Origin: Phylloscopus collybita
Lineage: Eukaryota > Chordata > Aves > Passeriformes > Phylloscopidae
Direction of reading: 5' to 3'
Assembly (NCBI GenBank): GCA_027886175.1
Contig: JAJNNQ010000009.1
Location: 21,425,501-21,489,500, forward strand
DNA: 64,000 nucleotides
The notes beneath the pieces were generated by a model that searched no databases, had not been told where the DNA came from, and worked only from the letters and a program-made list of their open reading frames with translations. Shown one piece after another: positions 28,301 to 37,300 of this stretch (positions within the stretch are counted from its first letter, which is position 1; the number at the start of each line of letters is the position of its first letter). The translations under genes and the position numbers were made by a program.

Positions 28301-31300
28301 ACTAGAATATATTGTAAGTAAAAAGGGGTGAGGGAACAAGAAGAGACAAAGAGAAGAAACTCTCATTCCCAAAGAGTGAAAAATGTAAATAATAAATAAA
28401 AAATATTGACAATAGCTTGCATCAAAAAACCCCCAGTATTTTCAATTAAGCCTGAAAACCTTCTCATAGTTAAAATAATATTGTTGAAAAAGAAGAAATT
28501 TCATAGTTTACATCAGCAAAGAGGCATTTTCGGAACTCAGTGGAACATATTAGTGGGGAACAGAAATCAATTACTCAGCAGATACCTCTTCCATCCAGCA
28601 TCATGCACTGGACTTGATACATTTCAGAACTACACTGCTATGTACAAAAATAGTTACACAGTTGCTTGCTCATTTTGTAGATTATTCTAAACCCCTGCAT
28701 GAGCATCTCACCAGTGAGGTCTTTTGCTAAGTCTGGATGGTTCATTAAACAATGACTGGCGAATTTCACACTCTCTAATCTCACAGGGACATGGATATCA
28801 TTGAACCTAGAGGGATAGAAAATGATGAATGTTAATTTTTAATTAGCTTGCAAATCAGTATTATTCTCTGCGTAATAACATGTGTTGATAGTATGTTCTG
28901 TTAACTAGTAGGATACTTCTATATAGCAAAATTAGAGAATATAAATGTTCAGAATTTATCTCCATAATGTACCTCACACAAGTATTTGTTATTTCTTGTA
29001 AATTCAGTCAGGACTAAAATTAAAGAATGAATATGGTGTATGTGGATAAAATGGTGACCCAATGGATTTTCCCCACTGACTTCTGAACACAGTTCTTCAT
29101 AACTTGTCAACTGTGTGTGTGCATATACACACACAAAATTACAGAAATGCAAATTAGCATCAAACAGAAATAATTTGAAAACATTTTTTTCAAAAATTAT
29201 GTACTTCTACATTTACATAAAAGAAAGTATCCCCTCAATCAGAAAGGTAAATGCCAAGCAAAACAGAGTTGCAGATACAGCTGAACAGTATGAAATTTCA
29301 GACAATGCTGGCATAGCTGTCGTGTAAATTCTGCTATCTATATAGTGTGCTGTCTATCTAATGTATAATGGCCATAGGTGATAGCAATACAGCAGCAGTC
29401 CTTCAGGATTCTTCCTTCTAAAATATAACTGTATGCAGTTTTCTGCTTTGAAGATTCAATAAAGTAACTTGCTCAAACACAAACAGTTACATCCTCTAAA
29501 AAGACAATGAAAAATGCAATACTGTAAGAAAACAGAAAACAGAACATAAAAGAACAGAAATGTAGACTTCTATCCCATTTTCTTACCGCCCAAGAAAGCA
29601 CTGCCAAAGAGGTCGATTTTGCGTGGCCAGATCAGAATCTTTGGAGCCAAAGAGTTTAGCCAGAAGTCGAACAACAGCCAAACGTTCCTCTCCATCATTG
29701 CTCTAGAAAACAAAACATGAAAAAGGAACTGTACATCATTATCCATAATACCTTAGTAATAATTTTCTTTCTGTTTTGTGAACAGATAGATTAAAAACTG
29801 AGTTCGAAAATATTTCTAATCCTCATTCTCTTTAGAGGCAAAATATACCAATACCTATTAAGCTAATATATTACAGACGCTGAATGAATGGCTGTGCTTT
29901 GAAAGGACCTTCTCTTTGAGGAATAAAAACCCACACACAGCACTGTACCATACAGGTGACAACATGCACAATGTTTTGGTTTAAAACATTTTTAAAGACT
30001 ATTTCATATGTATGGAAAAGACACCAATTAAGATGTATAAACACATGAGCACTAATGAAATCTACATGTAATTTCACCAAATACCTATTTCTTGGTTACT
30101 TTTGTTTGTTGCAACCATAGCCTACATGTACATCCACACATACAAAATTATTTCTCTTGTCCACTTACAATCTTAGGAAAGACAAACAGCTTTTCAATTA
30201 AAACCCCCACAGACTTCCAAATTAGGATAAACTATTTTCAAGGATTCAAAAGCAGTCAGCTGACTTATTAGCTGACAATAACAAAACTGATAAAATATTA
30301 GGAATTACTTCCCCTATTATTAAAACATTATTTCATAGAAGAAAATTCTGCAAATCCATACTGAAGCTAACACATTTGAATTTCATAAAGTACGTCAACC
30401 ACAGCCTAATTACTTTATAAATTTTGGGTGTAATCCAAAGATTAAGTACATAAAGCTTTTGCATTAGACTGCATTAATTTATCATTATAATGATTATATA
30501 TATTTTGTGTGCATAATACATGTTTGCAAGCACAATAAGCACATAACTGCATACAAATTACCAGTATCCCTTCTTTAATATTATATTTACCTTCAAAATA
30601 AAGCAATAAATTCAGAATTTTTATCTCTCTAGTAGAACACTTATTACATCTACAGTTCTGCACTTTTAATATCCCCACAAATTTTACTGATTGTCCAAAG
30701 CTACACTGTAACCCACCTTCAGCTTGAATTCCAGCTGTGGCATGACAGACAGCAGTAAGTGAGGATCTATGGCAAAAAGCTCTTGTATCAAGTCAAACAC
30801 ATGTTCTGATAAGTCACTTACTGAAGACTTTCCCAGTACCAGAACCTGGTTAAAAAACTAAAATACAAACAATATTATGTCATATATTTTTCTTCATTAA
30901 TGCAAACATTATTTTAAAAATATTTTAATGTTAATATTTTAATATTTTAATGTATTTTATTGTCATTAATGGTTTTGTACTAATGGAAGGCACTCAAAGC
31001 ACAATTTCTTCATTACATCAAAGCATCTCACCCTGACAATTTTGGGTCAAGCAAATTACAAACATCCTTCTCAGTTCAGTTCTATTAATTCTGTCAAGAT
31101 AGTTTAATACATGACAATTTGATAATTCCAAATCTCAGTAACTATCTCTCAAGCAAACTTAACAGGTAATAAAAGAATTATTAACTTAAAATGCACATTA
31201 ATCTAATAGAACATTGGCCAAAAAGAGTTAGTACTTTTAAAAAAATTTCTTATAATTGAAACCCAATCCAACTGAATCAACCTTTCTGAAAATAAAGGTT

Positions 31301-34300
31301 TTCTGTTTCAAAACCATTTTAAAGAATGTCAGATGTCTTTATGTTATGCCTTACAGTGTTTGATATGGAATGTATCATGGTCATTAGTGATCTAACAGAA
31401 ACAAACTGAAGTAGTCTAAATGATGATTTATTTTGGATTTATAAAAAGTATATTAAAATTTAATACTTTCTATTAGATATTGTGAGTTAATGTTATTTAA
31501 GCGGCACAAATGCAATAGCAAAAAAAGCTATTATACACTTGAAAAAGAAAGTAAGGAGAATAGTATTAAATCAACTCAAAGGTTACTTTATGTACTATCC
31601 TGTTTCCAGATATGACTAATTACAAAGCTTAAAAAAATAGGGGAATTGGAATGTGGTAACTGTTAGTGAGACTCCTTGGGCTTTACTGATATTTACTGAT
31701 TAATCTTTTATGAATCTGCCTAATTCCCTTTTAAACTACTCTGAATTTTATTAATTTTATTGGCTTCAGCACCAAGGAAAGGCAACAGAATTATCAGACC
31801 ACATTCACTAAAGACTGCAGTAGCTGTATTAATAGGCACAACTTACAACATTCACATTCAACGAGAAGGAATTATAATTTGAATTCCTGTAAAAAGCATA
31901 GTTCTTTTACTCTTTATGACTACAAGTCATAATAAGTTTAGAAGGGGAAAGAAAACATAGCAAAGAGCTGGCAGCTCGAAATGCTTCGTCCTAAAGCTTG
32001 GTATGATATGAGGCTGCCTGGTTGCTGGACGCATGAACTAGTAATAATTCCTTTTGTTGTAACAGGATTTTTGGTGGTCACCATTTTCACAGCCTAGGTT
32101 TAAGCTTAATATTAGACTGAGATGGATAAAAATTAATTTCCTATTCGCTTACTTGAAATCCTCCACACATTTAACAACCAAGGCAACAACATCCTATTCG
32201 GAAAACTGTAGCAGCTTCTATAAAAAATATTTAAAAGGATAAAAATGCCCATCAAATCTTCAATAAATCAAGACAGTAACAAGAACACTTGTTACTTGCA
32301 AGTAACATGGATTAACTAATTTACATACATTGGCAATACATGGTTCAATGGTCTGGACGGTCCTTTTCAACAGGACTTTTGCAAGATCAAACGCTTGTTT
32401 GTTAAGGTTCTGAAATAGAGAAAATATAATAAAATTTTGTAGAGTTTTCACATGCAATAACAAATTTTGAAGAAGCATCATCATACCGCCGTACTCTGAA
32501 AATTTACATGTACCAAATCTGGCACTGAAGAACGAACGAATTTAAATTAATATTTAGATGTGGTTTTGTGTGCCCCTCACATACTCATTAAAGGTACACT
32601 GTGCAGCAAGTTCAGCCTTTTCTGAAGAGTAAAACAGCGCCCTGACTTCTCCGCAGGCCTTAAGTACCATATGCTCTGAGACAGCCCACAGTGAGACTAC
32701 AGAAAGCACCTACACTGGGGCAGAGTGAGCAGGTAACTTTCCAAGTAAGTATTTGATAGTAACATAATGAATCTGAAAATTGTTTACATTGCTCTTGAGC
32801 AAGAAAAAGAATGTAACTGCACATCTGAAAAACTTGACTGTCCAAATCTGTACAAATCCCATATGCAGTAGCTCATATCATCTAAGGATTAATGCAGCTT
32901 GGAGGGGAAAAAATAGGTATGGCTGAGCTGATTGCCCTGAAAATTACAAATCACTGCAGACAAAATGCAGGCAAAGCCTAGGGATGACTGATTTTTGGAA
33001 ATAGGGTATTTGGCAAATCTACATTGAGAACAACTCCATCATGTTCTTTTAACTAATGGGATGACAAAGGCAGTTCATCAACAGATAGTAAAGAGAAACA
33101 AGTGACCAAAGGCTCAAACAAATATCTCTTCAGTCACCAAAGCACTAAACTGATGTCTGTCTCATTATAGAAGACAGACAGAGTTGCATTAATTCCTCTC
33201 AAAAAATATCCCAACACTTTCTCCCCAAACCCAGCTGTGATTAAAATCTTGTTGACTGCTATGCTGCTAATAAACTGAAGGACTGCCAATCTCAAACTTT
33301 AAATTATATTTTCCATGGATCTTCAATACAGTTTCTTCAACACTCCCAAACCAACAACCCAAATACACACACAAACGCAGAACACCACAATACCAAAGAA
33401 CCAAACACCAAAATAGCCTAGAAAAGTAATACATAACTTGATAAAACAAATAATCAACTATTTCAAGTATTAGGAGAAAAAAAACCCTGTGGGACGGAAT
33501 TACCCATGCTACAGAACATGCAGAAGAAAATAAAGATTTTTAACACATGAAAATGTTTTAAGGAACAACTCAAGTAAAACGGGGAAGAAAAATATTTATT
33601 GAATAGCCCAACTCTTGAAGTTAATAAAAAGAACTATAGTTTAAGGCCACAGGTCAAAATGAGACATGATACTGCTATTGAAACCTGGATTTACTAGATG
33701 AGAGTTACATTAGCACACAGAGAGAACAATGTACACCACACCATCACTTTACTACAAATGGATGTACAAATTAATATAATCTAGATTTGAAGACAGACTG
33801 TATATCATGTCTAATTAAAAAAAAAAAAAAAAGCCAGACTGCATTATCCAAAACATTATTTCAACTTCTTTACAACGACAAACTTCCATCAAGTCTTGCC
33901 AGGGCGGTATTTTTCTTATGTCATAGCAGAGAATGACTGGTATTTGACTGCTTTGCACAGACCTGGAAATACTGCTATTGTATGCATTCTACAGGAAAAT
34001 CAACTGTGCTCTTAAGGATACAATGCTTATGATTTACATATCTAAAGACAAGCAATATAATCACAGAACTTTCTCAGAAAATTCATGAAAGGAGAACATA
34101 GTTACAACAGTCAAACTCTGCTGGGCAGATCAGACAAAAGAACTTTCTGGCTGGTTTTTTTCCTGAACTACCATGGTAAAGCAGTCGTTTAAGTGCTGCT
34201 GTTATAGGAAACAGTAACACAGACTGACATACTAACCAAATTACAATAGTGAGCACTGACTACAGGATATTATTTGCTCAGTCATGACCAAGAGCCCGCA

Positions 34301-37300
34301 AGGGTAGCACCAGTCCTCTAACTGATATTAAATATGCATTACAACCCAATATTTACACCAATCTTCCTCTTTTATCAGAGCCTTGCTTGAGAACTTTCTT
34401 CATTAGGCAAAACTATAATAATGTTAATGTTAAAGGATCACATTCACTTTTACTTTGCCTAAATCAAGTTGTCACAACACACTGTTAAGTTGTACAAGGT
34501 TTTACTGGGCCTTTGTACCCTCAGAGCAATCCCCACCATTGTTAATAGCATCACCTCAGATTGCTGTTCTCTACTTCCATTCCTCCTATCTACTACCTAC
34601 AATTCAACTTACAAAGAACAGTGTATTTTCACAAGGACTCTTGTTATAAGAGGCCTTTCTGTGTTAGCAGTTTCAGTAAGACATTATCTCATTGCTGTCA
34701 ATAAAAATTATTTGATAGAAAGGTATTCCTGTCTCATGATTATGACAGAAGGAATGCAAACTCATCTCCAACAACAGACACTTTTATAAGCTTCATAAGA
34801 TTTCACAGGTATATGACAATGGCCACAGTTTAGTCAATCCCAGGCTACACATTTCCATGAATTCTCCCTCTTTATGCAACCAAATCAATAACCCCTGGTT
34901 TTGTATAATAGTTTAATTACGTGGTCATCAATGGACCTGCCTAATTTTTGTAATTATTTTAAATCAACAAGTGAACAAACAGAAACACATACTTGGTAAT
35001 CCGAGCACAGTTCATCTGCTGTAATTAATAACTGAAACTTACTTCAAGGAACATAAAATTCTTCTAGGAAAGGGAAAGTGTGTGTGTTCTGTGTCACTTT
35101 GCTCCTTATAAGTGAATTAAATGCAGAAAGACAATGGAAGGGGTGGGAAACACGACTAGGAAGGTTGCAGTGAAGTCTGACTGGCAAGCTGGGGAGAACA
35201 GCAAGACACCACAGAAATCTTGGGAATATCTTACTCCATCCCTTTCCTTTTAAATTCAAAAATATTACATATCTTCTCTATTTAAAAAAAACCCAACATA
35301 TCCCAAAAGCAAAACAACCAGCTACCTACACTTCTCAAGATATAATGTCTTCCTATTATATTTGCTTGAAAACACTTCATTTATGTTTCAGTACAGAGAT
35401 CCTGAGGTGGCACAATCTCTTGGTATCAAGTAATCTAGACAGAGCTAATCAACAGCACCAGGTAATTCCCAAATGAATGTGAGAAAATACAACAGTCACA
35501 ATAGCTAAAGTGTATGAAGAGATAAACAATATGCAAAAGGCAGTAAGAATTATTGTTATTATAACAGTATACTATGATAGTACTTTACTTGGCAGACCTT
35601 GTGTGCAGGAATGAGGTTAATCAAAATTGAGTCCAGCAGCTCCTGAGTTACTCCATCGCCTTCCATGATGATAGAACTCATCAAATCCAGCATATGCATT
35701 TGTACCTTCTGGTTGTGGCTATTACTGAGATCATAAAGAATATTATCAGTATTAAATTCTTCGACTCTGACAAATATTAACAGTACAATCAAGAAACAAC
35801 ATCTAATGTTGTCCAGTTTGCTCTCCCTTACACTCTCCACATGTCAAAACTATTTTGTGCCTTTTCTCTCTTATAGAAAGATTCAAAAACGTAGAACAAC
35901 CTAGCTCTGATTTAAGAGAACCAAAACAAAAAAGACAATAACCACCAATACAAAAATGTAGATAAACTAATCACAATGAAGCATACTGCTGTAACATGGA
36001 CAACAAATTTTAAAATACATCTACTTTCAGACACACACCCCTTCCATAATGTCAGTAATTCACACTCATTTGCTTTCCTGGTAGCTCTTCATTTAGGGAA
36101 ATAAAGACTTCTGTTCAAACATATTTATCTGTAGACAATGCAATGATGAAGTCTACCCCCAAACCTGATATTTTGATAGTTAATATAATGGAAGTGATTC
36201 AACTTACTTGATAACTGAAAAAAGAGTCCTAAAAAGCTGAATAAAAATTTCATTGCAATCTTCCAACTCGAAGCAGATGTTGTAAGATTTGACCCAAGCT
36301 AAATTCTAAAACAAAAATTAGGATATTTAGGCTAGTACAACTTCACATTAAGTAACATAAATATAATCAAGTTAGCAATGGGGTTTTTTTCTATTTAAGG
36401 AAAAATAATATAGCATAGATGTAAATACTTTGGGGAAAGAGACTGGATATTTGCTATGCATATTAAGAGCTCCTAACACAGAGGGGCTTTGCAAAATATA
36501 TCCAGAAAAAGCTAAATACAAAATGATCTGATTTCTTAAGTATAAAAGCCAACTGACAGAACTTAATATAAAAGCCAACTGACCTACTTAATACAGTAAG
36601 ATTTTTTCTTCGTGCTGTGAAACAATACAATTTTAAACATCAACTATCTTGTTTATAAATGCAATACTATTTCTAAAAGCACACTGAACCCCACCACTCA
36701 GTTCTTGTCAAGAGGATGGTTTTGCTATGTTTTTCAAGCAAAAATCTTACATTCCTCCTCCTATCATCAATAGGCCCATTTACATTTTAATCAGAATTTG
36801 AAATTTTCTCTCTTGATAAAAAAAAGCCCAATGTATGGAATTGTGAGATAAAGGCTAAATTTTAATAAATACCAATTGTTTTAACATGACCTCAACTACA
36901 GATTGACAAATTTATTAAACACAAACAGCATTTTAAGTGCTAAAAGAAGCAATTCACTGAGCTTTAATGAGAGTGGTGTGATTTACAGAATAAAAGAAAT
37001 TTGCCAGGCATACTGGCGCACCAGGAGAACAACTGATTACACTTCTGAAGCTTACAGAGCTAATACCATCTACTGAAAGTTACAACTATTTTATTACCTC
37101 TAACAAGTAAAAGTATCTGTTAAATTGAGGGCTCTTCGTGTCCTCCAAGCCTTTTAACTGTCTTGTAATAAACAAGAATATGTCCTGTCAAAAAACAAAG
37201 TTTACAAGCTTGATTCAGCAGAAAGTGAAAATACAATCTGTTAGTAGTGACACCTATCACCATTGTCAAACTCATAATGTGAGAACATCAAATTGTCTTT

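Noticed and set aside
29112..29133. Short GTGTGTGTGC/ACACACAC hairpin as a microRNA candidate
   Set aside because: The stem is only about eight base pairs of dinucleotide repeat with no longer pairing arms.
33817..33832. A16 run as the tail of a processed pseudogene
   Set aside because: No recognisable coding or SINE sequence lies upstream on either strand.
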